DNA of 32,088 bases from Massilia mucilaginosa (GTDB lineage: Bacteria > Pseudomonadota > Gammaproteobacteria > Burkholderiales > Burkholderiaceae_D). The notes beneath the pieces are model-generated. The model was not told the DNA's origin, made no database searches, and was given only the letters and a program-made list of their open reading frames with translations. This document shows positions 8,859 to 17,227 of the stretch, piece by piece (the stretch's first letter is position 1; every line of letters begins with the position of its first letter). The position numbers and the translations under genes are program-made. The stretch is taken from NCBI RefSeq assembly GCF_011682145.1, contig NZ_WHJH01000068.1, positions 1-32,088 of the forward strand, in the 5' to 3' direction.

Positions 8859-8999
8859 TTTTTAGAAGAGTTCTGTTGAAAGTAAATTGATTGGGTGCTG
8901 CTGCGCGATCGACAAGCTGTCGCACAGCGTACGGCGACGCGGGACCATTGGCGCGACTGGCGCCAGCGAGTTCCGGGGGGCGCGGAAAGGATCGCGAGC

Positions 9000-10412
9000 T
9001 TACGCGGCGGCCGCGTTCAGTGCATCGGCCGGCGCATGGATCTGCGCGTGCGCCACCGCCATGCGCAGCATGGTCGGCGTCACATAGGCGCGGTGCGTGC
9101 GGTCGATCGCCCACATGTAAAAGCGCCCGAACAGGTTCTTGCAGCGCACGCGCGAGCCCAGGCTGAACTCGACCTGGCCGCCCTTGACGATGCGCACCGC
9201 CACGCAGGTGCGGAACGACAGATGCTTGTCGTCGGCGCCCAGCACCACTTGCGCGCGCGTGTTGTGCTCGTCCGTGCCTTGTTCGAGCACCGGAAAGCGG
9301 TTCGCGAACAGGCGGCTCTTGTCCGGCGAGAGCAGCGACGATACCGGACAGCCCAGCGACGAGGTGCGCAGGCCCATCGGCCGCACCAGCACGTTGCGCA
9401 CCGCCATCATGCGCGTGACGCCGCGCGGCGGATTTTCCACGAAGCCGTCGAGCAGCCGCGTCAGCAGCGCCGTCGCATTGGCCTCCTGGAAATTCGCCAG
9501 CGGCATGGTCAGGGTGAACGTATCTTCGTGATGAAACGGCGTGCCCTCGAATTGCTTGAGCAGCAAGGAAGCAGCCGGCGTGGCGTCCAGTTCGCGTACC
9601 TCGGCGCCGCCGCCGTGATGCGACACATAGCCTTTCGAGCGGCGCCATGCGCCCCATTTGCCGAGAATCGTGCCGACCTGGCCGCGTGCCGTGTGGCACA
9701 TCGCCCGCTGCAAGGTGCCCGGCGGCGCTTCCAGCGACAAATCGACCGTCGCGAGGTGCCCCTTGGCCATTGCCTCATCGAGCAAATCGGCCACTGCTTG
9801 CGGCAGCAGCGAGGTCAGCGAGGGAATACTGGCTTCGTTCGCCATGACCTGTTTGCGCAGATCGTCGGACAAGTCGCCGCCGAGCTCGTTGGTGTGGCAG
9901 GACAGCGCAAAAAACACCGGATGCGGGCTGTTGCGCGTGAGCGGCGCGAACTGATGCCAGGTCTCGCCGCCGAAGCGCACCGTGAACATGCAATCGGGCG
10001 GAATGTTGATGCACTGAAGCGCGCGCAGGAAACTGTGCGGATCTTCATCGATTTGCGCCGTGGAAGCGCTGGAAAAACGCAACTGCGCGCCGCCGCTGCC
10101 CGAAATGGCCGTGAAAATGCGATGTCCGGCGTGCCGGTGAAACGGGTGCCCTTTCGGGCCGACAACGAAGGAGTACAGCGACGTGGGATCGCCCTTGTCG
10201 AAATCGGTGCCGCCCAGCTTGGCCGACGGCTCGTCGAGCTCGTCGACGAATTCCTGGTGCTGCTGTTGCCGCGCCGATACGCTGGCGAACAAATGATTGC
10301 CCGAGCCGTGCACCAGTTGCGCGATCAGCGACACTTCGACCGGCAGTCCGCCCGAGCTGGACGGAATCCGGACCGAAGGAAAGGTTTGTACAACCTTAAT
10401 CATTGACAACAT
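9000..10412 (-). CDS. Uncharacterised protein with cupin-like N-terminal and DUF2867-like C-terminal parts
   Basis: A 470-residue protein with no signal peptide or membrane segment. I do not recognise a named function. The N-terminal part has cupin-like metal ligand patterns, GHPFHRHAGH (88-97) and TWHQF (151-155), suggesting a small-molecule or metal-binding beta-barrel. The C-terminal part, about 340-470, resembles DUF2867: RNVLVRPMGL, then DDKHLSFRTCVAVRI, then CKNLFGRFYMWAIDRTHR. DUF2867 is found alone or fused to SDR-type oxidoreductases. The middle (about 180-330) is unassigned and includes HHGGGAEVREL and FHHEDTF. An alternative start three codons downstream (MIKVV) is possible. The gene is transcribed in the same direction as cobQ, about 105 bases downstream of it, and probably has its own promoter. 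Confidence 0.7.
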   Translation of the reverse strand: MLSMIKVVQTFPSVRIPSSSGGLPVEVSLIAQLVHGSGNHLFASVSARQQQHQEFVDELDEPSAKLGGTDFDKGDPTSLYSFVVGPKGHPFHRHAGHRIFTAISGSGGAQLRFSSASTAQIDEDPHSFLRALQCINIPPDCMFTVRFGGETWHQFAPLTRNSPHPVFFALSCHTNELGGDLSDDLRKQVMANEASIPSLTSLLPQAVADLLDEAMAKGHLATVDLSLEAPPGTLQRAMCHTARGQVGTILGKWGAWRRSKGYVSHHGGGAEVRELDATPAASLLLKQFEGTPFHHEDTFTLTMPLANFQEANATALLTRLLDGFVENPPRGVTRMMAVRNVLVRPMGLRTSSLGCPVSSLLSPDKSRLFANRFPVLEQGTDEHNTRAQVVLGADDKHLSFRTCVAVRIVKGGQVEFSLGSRVRCKNLFGRFYMWAIDRTHRAYVTPTMLRMAVAHAQIHAPADALNAAAA

Positions 10413-10444
10413 GGCACGTCCACAGAGAGTAAATTATTGCCCTC

Positions 10445-10450
10445 ATTCTA
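10445..10450 (-). promoter_or_regulatory. Candidate -10 element for the cupin/DUF2867 gene
   Basis: TAGAAT on the minus strand lies about 33 bases before the start codon in an unusually AT-rich stretch between cobQ and the cupin/DUF2867 gene. No good -35 is seen at the proper distance. TTGACT lies 23 bases upstream, which is too far. The call is weak. Confidence 0.25.
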
Positions 10451-10517
10451 CACATGGTGTATGTACCCCAAGCAGTCAAGCTGCGCTGCGGCAGACTTTT
10501 TGCAACAAATGGGAGCT

Positions 10518-11963
10518 CTATTTTATCGCACACAGCGCGTCGTACAAGGGGCGCGCGGCCTGGGCGATGCGTTCCAGGCTGGCCTCGCGCAGCTGGGCCG
10601 TGTCGACCGTGGCGCCGCTGTCGAGCCCCGCCCAGCGCAGCAGCGCGGCGCAGGCTTGCGGATGGTCGAACATGCCGTGCAGGTAGCTGCCCAGGATCTG
10701 ATCGTCGCCCGAGCGCGCGCCTTCATCGCGGCCCTCGATGCGAAAGGCCGGCATGTCGAGCGCCGCGCCGCTGGAGACGCCCATGTGAATTTCGTAGCCC
10801 GCCACGTCGGCGTCGGCAAAAGCGCAGCGGCCCGTCACCTGCGCCAGGCGTTTTTCGGTGGTCAGTTCGGTGCGCAGGTCGAGCAGGCCCAGGCCCGTTG
10901 TCGCGCCGCTCTCGCCTTCCACCCCGTGCGGGTCCATCACCTCGCGTCCCAGCATCTGGAAGCCGCCGCAAATGCCGATCACCTTGCCGCCGTAGCGCAG
11001 GTGCTTGTCGATGTACGCGCCCCAGCCCTGGTCGAGCAGATACGCCAGGTCGCCGCGCGTGTTTTTACTGCCCGGGATGATCAACAGGTCGCAGGCCGGC
11101 TTGGCCTCGTTCTGGCGCACGAACCGCAGGTCCACATCCGGATGCACGCGCAGCGCATCGAAGTCGGTGTGATTGCTCATGCGCGGCAGCGACGGCACCA
11201 CCACCTTGAAGGCCCCGCGCGAAGCCTGCACCGCCTGCACCGCGTCTTCGGCATCGAGGAACAGCCCTTGCAGGTAGGGCAGCACCGCCAGCACCGGTTT
11301 GCCGGTCTGCTGTTCCAGCCAGTCCAGGCCCGGTTCGAGCAGCGAGATATCGCCGCGAAAACGGTTGATCACAAAGCCGATGGTGCGGTCGCGTTCACTC
11401 TGCGACAGGCACGAGAGCGTGCCGACGATGTGCGCGAATACGCCGCCGCGGTCGATGTCGGCCACCAGGATCACCGGGCAGTCGACCGCCTCGGCAAAGC
11501 CCATGTTGGCGATATCGCGGTCGCGCAGGTTGATCTCCGCCGGGCTGCCCGCGCCTTCGACCACGATCGCCTGGTACTGCTGGCGCAGGCGCGCGTACGA
11601 TTCGAGCACGGCTCCCATCGCCACTGTCTTGTACTGATGATAGTCGCGCGCGTTCATCTCGGCGCGCACCTTGCCGTGGATGACCACCTGCGCGCCGATG
11701 TTACTCGATGGTTTGAGCAGCACCGGATTCATGTCCGTGTGCGGCGCCACGCCGGCGGCAATCGCCTGCAGCGCCTGGGCGCGCCCGATTTCGCCGCCGT
11801 CGGCCGTCACCGCGCTGTTCAGGGCCATGTTCTGCGGCTTGAACGGCGCCACCGGGATGCCTTCATTTTTCAGCAGGCGGCACAAGGCCGCCACCACGGT
11901 GCTCTTGCCGGCGTCCGACGTGGTGCCCTGCACCATCAGGGTGTGAAAAGGGAAGCGGCTCAT
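10518..11963 (-). CDS. cobQ: Cobyric acid synthase (CobQ/CbiP)
   Basis: A 481-residue glutamine amidotransferase that amidates the b, d, e and g side chains of adenosylcobyrinic acid a,c-diamide to give adenosylcobyric acid. The N-terminal P-loop-like domain begins [11 protein letters not shown] (12-22). The C-terminal glutaminase-like domain has [10 protein letters not shown] with nucleophile Cys332 and SYLHGMFD with His429. The [11 protein letters not shown] segment is also typical. The length matches the family. The open frame extends upstream to 12308, but the ATG at 11963 begins exactly at the family N-terminus and overlaps the btuF stop (ATGA). It is the last gene of the cobalamin transcription unit. 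No T-rich terminator is evident after it. Confidence 0.95.
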   Translation of the reverse strand: MSRFPFHTLMVQGTTSDAGKSTVVAALCRLLKNEGIPVAPFKPQNMALNSAVTADGGEIGRAQALQAIAAGVAPHTDMNPVLLKPSSNIGAQVVIHGKVRAEMNARDYHQYKTVAMGAVLESYARLRQQYQAIVVEGAGSPAEINLRDRDIANMGFAEAVDCPVILVADIDRGGVFAHIVGTLSCLSQSERDRTIGFVINRFRGDISLLEPGLDWLEQQTGKPVLAVLPYLQGLFLDAEDAVQAVQASRGAFKVVVPSLPRMSNHTDFDALRVHPDVDLRFVRQNEAKPACDLLIIPGSKNTRGDLAYLLDQGWGAYIDKHLRYGGKVIGICGGFQMLGREVMDPHGVEGESGATTGLGLLDLRTELTTEKRLAQVTGRCAFADADVAGYEIHMGVSSGAALDMPAFRIEGRDEGARSGDDQILGSYLHGMFDHPQACAALLRWAGLDSGATVDTAQLREASLERIAQAARPLYDALCAIK

Positions 11964-12838
11964 GGCTTGGTCCTGCGCTGGCGCACCAGGTCGAGTTTGT
12001 CGCACAGGATTTCGGCGCCGGCGATCATGCGCGGCCCGGAGCGATTGAGCAGGTTGCCGTCGATGCTGAACAGGTTGCCGCGTTTGACCGCCGTCATGGT
12101 GGTGAACGGCTTCCACAGGTTCAGGCCAATGTCGGTGGGACTGCGCTCGCCGCTGAACAGCGCTTCCGGATCTTCCTGCAGCACCGCTTCCACGGTGACC
12201 ACCGGGGCGGTCACTTTCAGCTTGCCGAACACATTTTCGCCGCCGCACATGCGCATGGCGTCGCTCAGGATATGGCCGTCGTTGAGGGTGTAGAGCGGCT
12301 TGTCCCACACCTGATAGAACATGCGCACCGGCGCGCGCTTCGCGTATCTGGTTTGCAGCGCGCCGAGGCGCTTGCGCAGGTCGGCCGCCGCGGGATCTGC
12401 CACGGCCTCGGTGCCCATCAGCTTTCCGAGGCGCGTCAGGTTACTGGCAATGTCGTCGAGTTTGCGCGGCTCGCTGTGGAACAGGGGGATGCCGAGCGCG
12501 CGGATCTGGTCGATCTGGCGTTCGGAACTGCCGTGCATCCAGACCACGATCAGGTCCGGCTTGAGGGCGGCGATACGTTCCATGTCGATGCCGTTATGGC
12601 TGCCCACTTGCGGCAGGCGCTTGGCCGCTTCAGGATAATCGCTGTAGGCTACGGCCGCAATCAGCCGTTCGGCGCCGCCGGCCGCGTACAGCATTTCGGT
12701 CACGTGCGGCGCCAGTGCAATCACGCGCTGCGCGCTCTTTTGCAGGGTCACCGGCCGGCCATCGTCGTCGTTGACGGTAATGGCGGCGCCGGCGTTCAGG
12801 GCGATCATGCCGGCAAAGGCGGCAAACAGGGTTTTCAT
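11960..12838 (-). CDS. btuF: Periplasmic cobalamin-binding protein of an ABC transporter (BtuF-like)
   Basis: A 292-residue substrate-binding protein of the helical-backbone metal/cobalamin receptor type. It has a signal peptide (about 1-19, ending LNAGAA) and the family segments [31 protein letters not shown] and [10 protein letters not shown]. It should capture corrinoids released by BtuB in the periplasm and deliver them to BtuCD. The frame is open 16 codons further upstream, but the ATG at 12838 yields a proper signal peptide and overlaps the preceding cobD stop. It lies five biosynthetic genes away from btuC and btuD in the same operon. A closely related iron-siderophore receptor role is less likely because every neighbour concerns cobalamin. 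Confidence 0.9.
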   Translation of the reverse strand: MKTLFAAFAGMIALNAGAAITVNDDDGRPVTLQKSAQRVIALAPHVTEMLYAAGGAERLIAAVAYSDYPEAAKRLPQVGSHNGIDMERIAALKPDLIVVWMHGSSERQIDQIRALGIPLFHSEPRKLDDIASNLTRLGKLMGTEAVADPAAADLRKRLGALQTRYAKRAPVRMFYQVWDKPLYTLNDGHILSDAMRMCGGENVFGKLKVTAPVVTVEAVLQEDPEALFSGERSPTDIGLNLWKPFTTMTAVKRGNLFSIDGNLLNRSGPRMIAGAEILCDKLDLVRQRRTKP

Positions 12839-13827
12839 CGTGGTCCTCGGTTCCAGTCTTCCAGGGCGAGCGCAAGGCGCCGCCATCCATGTTCATCGGG
12901 CGGCAGGCCGAGGCGAATGCCCCGCGCCGCCTTGGGAAACAGCCGCACCCAGATTCCGTGTTCGGCCATGTGCTGCCAGAAGGCCTCGGGCCGCGCTTCG
13001 GGCCACCATTGAAACAGGTCGGTGCCGGTCGACGCGATGCCGTTCGCGGCGAGCAGTGCGCGCAAACGCTCGCCTTCGCCGGCCAGCCGGATGCGCATCG
13101 CCTCCTGCCATGCGCGGTCGCTCAGCGCCTTTGCAGACACCTGCTGCGCCGGGCCGCTGACCGTCCATGGGCCGAGCAAATCGGCAAGGTCCGACAACAA
13201 GGGCGCGTGCGCGCCCACGAAGCCCATGCGTACGCCGGCCAGTCCAAAAAATTTGCCGACCGAGCGCAGCACGATCAGGCCCGGGCGGTCGCTGTGCGCG
13301 GCCACAGTCAGGTGCCGCGCGGTGTCGCCAAAGGCTTCGTCCACCACCAGCCATCCGCCGCGCTGGCTCAATGCCGCAGCCCAGGCCAGCAAGCGTTCGG
13401 GCGCCACGGTCGCGCCGGTCGGATTGTTCGGATTGCACAGCACCAGCACATCGCACTCGGGCAGCGCCGCGTCCAACGCGTCGTACGCCACCTCGCGCAT
13501 GCTGTGACCGTGCCGTGCCCAGTGGTGCGCGTGCTCGGCGTACGAAGGCGCGGCCACCACCACGCGCGACGGTGCCCGTAGCTGGGGCAGCGCCTGGATC
13601 GCAGCCTGCGTGCCGGCCACCGCCAGCATCCGTGGCGCGCCATAGAATGCGCTCGCCGCGCGCGCCAGTTCAGGATCGGTTTCCGGCAGGCGGTGCCACG
13701 CATTGCCCGCCAGTTGCGGCGCCGGATACCAGCTTGGGTTCAGTCCCGTCGACAGGTCCAGCCAGTCGGCCAGCGGACGATTGAAGCGGATCGACGCCGC
13801 GCGCAGGTTGCCGCCGTGTTCAAGCAT
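12835..13827 (-). CDS. cobD: L-threonine-O-3-phosphate decarboxylase (CobD; called CobC in Pseudomonas)
   Basis: A 330-residue PLP enzyme of the aspartate aminotransferase fold. It makes (R)-1-aminopropan-2-ol O-phosphate, the linker CbiB attaches to cobyric acid. The N-terminal HGGNLRAAS and LDLSTGLNP segments are typical of this subgroup. PLP-site motifs are NPNNPTG (132-138), VVDEAF with Asp163, and SVGKFFGLAGVRMGF with Lys192 as the Schiff-base lysine. A histidinol-phosphate aminotransferase is a related alternative, but the cobalamin context argues against it. The start overlaps the cbiB stop by eight bases and the stop overlaps the btuF start by four. Confidence 0.92.
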   Translation of the reverse strand: MLEHGGNLRAASIRFNRPLADWLDLSTGLNPSWYPAPQLAGNAWHRLPETDPELARAASAFYGAPRMLAVAGTQAAIQALPQLRAPSRVVVAAPSYAEHAHHWARHGHSMREVAYDALDAALPECDVLVLCNPNNPTGATVAPERLLAWAAALSQRGGWLVVDEAFGDTARHLTVAAHSDRPGLIVLRSVGKFFGLAGVRMGFVGAHAPLLSDLADLLGPWTVSGPAQQVSAKALSDRAWQEAMRIRLAGEGERLRALLAANGIASTGTDLFQWWPEARPEAFWQHMAEHGIWVRLFPKAARGIRLGLPPDEHGWRRLALALEDWNRGPR

Positions 13828-14755
13828 GAAATGCTCCCATGATCAGTGCCGCCGCCGCGGCCACGCCCAGCCACAGCGCGGCGGTCGCGCGCACCAGTTT
13901 CCAGGCGCGCGCAATGTCGCCGGCCTGCGCGGCGCGGCCGCGCCCCAGCGCAGGGCGCTGTTCGGCCACGCCGTCGTAGGTCGCGCTGCCGCCCAGCGCA
14001 AGACCGAGCGCACCGGCGCCGCTGGCCATGACCGGGCCGGCGTTCGGGCTTGGCCAGCCGGGCGCCTGCGCGCGCCAGCATTCCCACGCCGCGCGCCGGT
14101 GATCGGCCAGCAGCACGTACGACAGCGCGGTCAGGCGCGCAGGTAGGTAGTTCAGCACATCGTCGATGCGCGCCGCCGCCCAGCCGAACGCCAGGTAACG
14201 CGTGCTCTTGTAGCCCCACATCGCGTCAAGGGTATTGGCGAGCCGGAACAGCAGCGCGCCCGCGCCACCGGCCACCACGAACCAGAACAGGGTGCCGAAT
14301 ACCGCATCGTTGCCGTTTTCGAGCAGCGATTCGGCGCTGGCCTTGGCCAGGTCGGCCTCGCTGGCGCCGGCGGTATCGCGGCTGACGATGCGCGCCGTCA
14401 GCAGGCGCGCCTGCGCCAGGTCGCCGCTTTCCAGCGCCTGCGCGATCGGCAGGTTATGGTCGCGCAGGCTGCGAAACCCCAGGCAAAAATACAGGAGAAA
14501 GGCATGCGCGGCCAGTCCTGCGCCATGGCACAGCAGCGCGCCGAGCGCCGCCAGCGGCAGCACCGCCAGCGTCCACGCCAGCGCGCCGCGCACGAAGCGC
14601 GCATTGCCGCGATTGAGCGCGCGCTCGATGCGCATCGCCAGGTTGCCGAAGCCGACCAGCGGATGCCAGCGCCGCGCTTCGCCAAGCAGCAGGTCGAGCA
14701 GCACGCCGCCGGCCAGCAGCAGCGCCACTTGCGCCAGGCTCAAGCCACTCAGCAT
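13820..14755 (-). CDS. cbiB: Adenosylcobinamide-phosphate synthase (CbiB; called CobD in Pseudomonas)
   Basis: A 311-residue integral membrane protein that joins adenosylcobyric acid to aminopropanol phosphate. The start has the family pattern: a hydrophobic helix, then LLDLLLGEARRWHPLVGFGNL (about 20-40). Several further hydrophobic stretches follow, including one near 65-95, one near 145-175 in the region of SLLENGNDAVFGTLFWFVVAGGAGALLFRL, and one at the extreme C-terminus. The YKSTRYLAFGWAAARIDDVLNYLPARLTAL segment is strongly conserved in CbiB. The open frame runs on to 15046, but the ATG at 14755 is the family start and overlaps the cobU stop by seven bases. The protein ends in GAFHA. 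Confidence 0.93.
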   Translation of the reverse strand: MLSGLSLAQVALLLAGGVLLDLLLGEARRWHPLVGFGNLAMRIERALNRGNARFVRGALAWTLAVLPLAALGALLCHGAGLAAHAFLLYFCLGFRSLRDHNLPIAQALESGDLAQARLLTARIVSRDTAGASEADLAKASAESLLENGNDAVFGTLFWFVVAGGAGALLFRLANTLDAMWGYKSTRYLAFGWAAARIDDVLNYLPARLTALSYVLLADHRRAAWECWRAQAPGWPSPNAGPVMASGAGALGLALGGSATYDGVAEQRPALGRGRAAQAGDIARAWKLVRATAALWLGVAAAAALIMGAFHA

Positions 14756-15306
14756 GCCTGGCCCTTGAGCGTGAGCGGCATGCCGGCCACGATGAACAGG
14801 GCACGGTCGCACACCTTGGCCACCGCCTGGTTCAGCCGTCCGGCTTCGTCGGAAAAGCAGCGCGACAAGGCGCCGTAGGGCACGATCCCCATGCCCACTT
14901 CGTTCGAGACCATGATCACGTCGCCGGGCGCTTGCGGCAGGGCGGCCAGCAGCGCGTCGCACTGTTCGTAGAAAATGTCCGGCAGGTCGATCACGCCCAC
15001 TTCGGGGAAGTCCTGGTCGACCGAGAAAATCAGGTTGCTCAGCCACAGGGTCAGGCAGTCGACCAGCACCACGGTGTCCGGTTCGCTGCAGCGCAGGATC
15101 GCTTCGCCAAGCAGCATCGGTTCTTCGATGGTGGTCCAGTTGCCGGGACGGCTCGACCGGTGGGTCTTGATGCGCTGCGCCATTTCACCATCGCCGGCGC
15201 GCGCGGTGGCGATGTAGACGACTTCCTTGCCCGATTCGAGCGCTAGTTTTTCGGCGTACGAGCTTTTGCCGGAACGCGCGCCGCCCAGGATCAGCGTGGT
15301 CGTCAT
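14749..15306 (-). CDS. cobU: Bifunctional adenosylcobinamide kinase / adenosylcobinamide-phosphate guanylyltransferase (CobU/CobP)
   Basis: A 185-residue enzyme that phosphorylates adenosylcobinamide and transfers GMP to it, giving AdoCbi-GDP for CobS. The P-loop GGARSGKS is at 8-15. The RIxxHRxxRPxxW motif (45-57) contains His49, which corresponds by pattern to the guanylylated histidine of Salmonella CobU. VLVDCLTLWLSNL and VSNEVGMGIVPYGALSRCFSDEAGRLNQ are characteristic. The open frame continues upstream through cobB, but the ATG at 15306 gives the exact family N-terminus and overlaps the cobB stop (ATGA). The kinase activity lets the cell salvage cobinamide as well as process newly made intermediate. 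Confidence 0.95.
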   Translation of the reverse strand: MTTTLILGGARSGKSSYAEKLALESGKEVVYIATARAGDGEMAQRIKTHRSSRPGNWTTIEEPMLLGEAILRCSEPDTVVLVDCLTLWLSNLIFSVDQDFPEVGVIDLPDIFYEQCDALLAALPQAPGDVIMVSNEVGMGIVPYGALSRCFSDEAGRLNQAVAKVCDRALFIVAGMPLTLKGQAC

Positions 15307-16607
15307 GCCGCACTCCTCGAAAACAGGTCCGCCACCGCCGCCGGACACGATGGAAAGTAGGCGTGGAAGTACGACGCCGTCAGGGACCCGGCGCGGTACA
15401 CCGCTTCGCCGCCGGCGCCGCTCGGATGCTTGACCGTGTGCGCGCCTGGCGCGAGCGCCGTTTCCAGCCGCGAGTAGTGGAAGGTATGCCCGCGCAGCAG
15501 GCCGTGCGGCGTTTCCAGTCCCTGCGAGCCAAGGCCCGCAATGCGCGCCTGCATGCTGACCGCGCCTTCGAGCAGGCCGGCCATCGGCCACACCGTGCCC
15601 GCCTGGTCGGCCAGCGAATCGGCCAGCGCCATCATGCCGCCGCATTCGGCCACGATCGGCATGCCTGCCGCATGGGCGGCGCGAATCGAGGCGCGCCAGC
15701 GCGCGGCAGCGGCCAGCGTTGCGCCGTGCAGCTCCGGATAACCGCCGGGCAGGTACACCGCGTCGGCCAGTTCCGGCACCGCCTCGTCGGCCAGCGGCGA
15801 AAAGAAGGCGAGCGTCGCGCCGAGTGCGCGCAGGGTGTCCAGGTTGGCCGGGTACAGGAAGGCAAAGGCGGCATCGCGCGCAACGGCGATGGTGCGTCCC
15901 GCCAGCAGCGCTGCCGGCGCGTCGATGCGCGCGCTCAGGTCGATGCGCGTGTGGCGCAGCTGCGCCCATGCGGCGTCGTCGAATTCGAGCTGGTCGGCCA
16001 GCAGGTCGAGCAGGCCGTCCACATCCTGCACTTCGGCCGGCAGCACCAGGCCCAGATGGCGTTCGGGCAGGGTCTTGGACTGGCGCGGCAGCACCGCGAT
16101 CAGCGCAATGTCGCGCATCGAAGCGGCCACCATGGCCGCGTGGCCCTTGGTGGCGACACGGTTGGCGATCACGCCGGCCATGTCCACCGGGCCGTAGTCG
16201 CGCAGGCCGAGCACCAGCGCGCCGGCGGTCTGCGCCATCGCCGATGCGTCGATCACGGCCAGCACCGGCAGGCCGAATTCGCGCGCCAGGTCGGCCGAGG
16301 AGGGCGTGCCGTCGTACAGGCCCATGACGCCTTCGATCAGGATCACGTCGCTTTCCCGGGCGGCGGCGGCCAGCTGGCTGCGGCACTGTTCGCGGCCCAC
16401 CATCCACAGGTCGAGCGAGCCGACCGGCGCACCGCTGGCGCGTTCGAGCAGCATCGGGTCGATGAAGTCGGGTCCGCATTTGAACACGCGCACGCGCTGG
16501 CCGCGCCGCACCAGCGCGCGCGCCAGGGCGGCCGTTACCGTGGTCTTGCCCTGGCCGGACGAGACGGCGGCGACCAGCAGTACGCGCACATCCGCGTGGC
16601 CGCTCAT
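15303..16607 (-). CDS. cobB: Cobyrinic acid a,c-diamide synthase (CobB/CbiA)
   Basis: A 434-residue glutamine-dependent amidotransferase acting on the a and c carboxylates of the corrin. The N-terminal P-loop is SSGQGKTT (16-23), followed by KCGPDFIDPMLL (43-54) and the EGVMGLYDG segment. The C-terminal glutaminase-like part has YLPGGYPELHG and ECGGMM with nucleophile Cys322, plus a late SYFHAYF with the histidine. The length is within the usual family range. The start at 16607 overlaps the cobO stop by one base (TGATG), although the frame stays open to 16874. Its presence means the locus starts from cobyrinic (or hydrogenobyrinic) acid rather than from cobinamide alone. Confidence 0.94.
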   Translation of the reverse strand: MSGHADVRVLLVAAVSSGQGKTTVTAALARALVRRGQRVRVFKCGPDFIDPMLLERASGAPVGSLDLWMVGREQCRSQLAAAARESDVILIEGVMGLYDGTPSSADLAREFGLPVLAVIDASAMAQTAGALVLGLRDYGPVDMAGVIANRVATKGHAAMVAASMRDIALIAVLPRQSKTLPERHLGLVLPAEVQDVDGLLDLLADQLEFDDAAWAQLRHTRIDLSARIDAPAALLAGRTIAVARDAAFAFLYPANLDTLRALGATLAFFSPLADEAVPELADAVYLPGGYPELHGATLAAAARWRASIRAAHAAGMPIVAECGGMMALADSLADQAGTVWPMAGLLEGAVSMQARIAGLGSQGLETPHGLLRGHTFHYSRLETALAPGAHTVKHPSGAGGEAVYRAGSLTASYFHAYFPSCPAAVADLFSRSAA

Positions 16608-17227
16608 CAGAACTCCGTCCCGGCCTGCGCCGCAATGCCGGCCTTGAAGGCGTGCTTGACCACCGTCATGTCGGTGACCGTGTCGGCAATCGCAATCAGT
16701 TCGTCCGGCGCGCCGCGCCCGGTAATGACCACATGCTGCATGCCGGGCCGGTCGAGCAGGTCGGCGATGACGGCGTGCACGTCCAGGTATTTGTATTTGA
16801 GCGCGATATTGAGTTCGTCGAACAGCACCAGGCCAATCGCCGGGTCGGACAGGAAGCCCTTGGCCAGCGCCCACGCTTGCTCGGCTTTTTCGATGTCGCG
16901 TTCGCGGTTCTGGGTGTCCCAGGTGTAGCCTTCGCCCATGGCGTGGAAGCTCACTTCGTCGGGAAAGCGGCGCAGGAATTTTTCTTCGCCGGTCGACATC
17001 GCACCCTTGATGAACTGGACCACGGCCACTTTCATGCCATGCCCCATGGCGCGCACCACCATGCCGAAGCCGCTCGAACTCTTGCCCTTGCCGTTGCCGG
17101 TGTTGACGATGATGATGCCGATTTCCTTCTGCGCCTCGGCGATCTTCTGGTCGATGATGGCCTTCTTGCGTTCCATGCGGACGCGGTGGCGTTCATTCAG
17201 TTCGCTGTTTGCGGTGTCGTCGATCAT
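16607..17227 (-). CDS. cobO: Corrinoid adenosyltransferase (CobO/BtuR/CobA type)
   Basis: A 206-residue ATP:co(I)rrinoid adenosyltransferase that attaches the 5'-deoxyadenosyl upper ligand to reduced cobalt. It shows the family P-loop VNTGNGKGKSSSGFGMVVRAMGHG (41-64), the VVQFIKGAMSTGEE segment, and VLFDELNIALKYKYLD with the conserved DE. The N-terminal helix rich in Arg and Lys (RHRVRMERKK) is usual for proteobacterial CobO. It acts on both imported and newly made corrinoids. The start overlaps the btuD stop (ATGA, 17224-17227). Confidence 0.95.
   Translation of the reverse strand: MIDDTANSELNERHRVRMERKKAIIDQKIAEAQKEIGIIIVNTGNGKGKSSSGFGMVVRAMGHGMKVAVVQFIKGAMSTGEEKFLRRFPDEVSFHAMGEGYTWDTQNRERDIEKAEQAWALAKGFLSDPAIGLVLFDELNIALKYKYLDVHAVIADLLDRPGMQHVVITGRGAPDELIAIADTVTDMTVVKHAFKAGIAAQAGTEF

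Noticed and set aside
8859-8999. Small gene or RNA between the hydrolase and the cupin/DUF2867 gene
   Set aside because: No start with a ribosome binding site, no conserved pattern and no convincing hairpin. It is treated as a plain intergenic spacer.
8895-12293. Two long plus-strand open frames (503 and 618 codons) opposite the cupin/DUF2867 gene and cobQ
   Set aside because: No domain, no ribosome binding site, and His/Arg/Ala-rich shadow composition. The minus-strand genes are clearly real.
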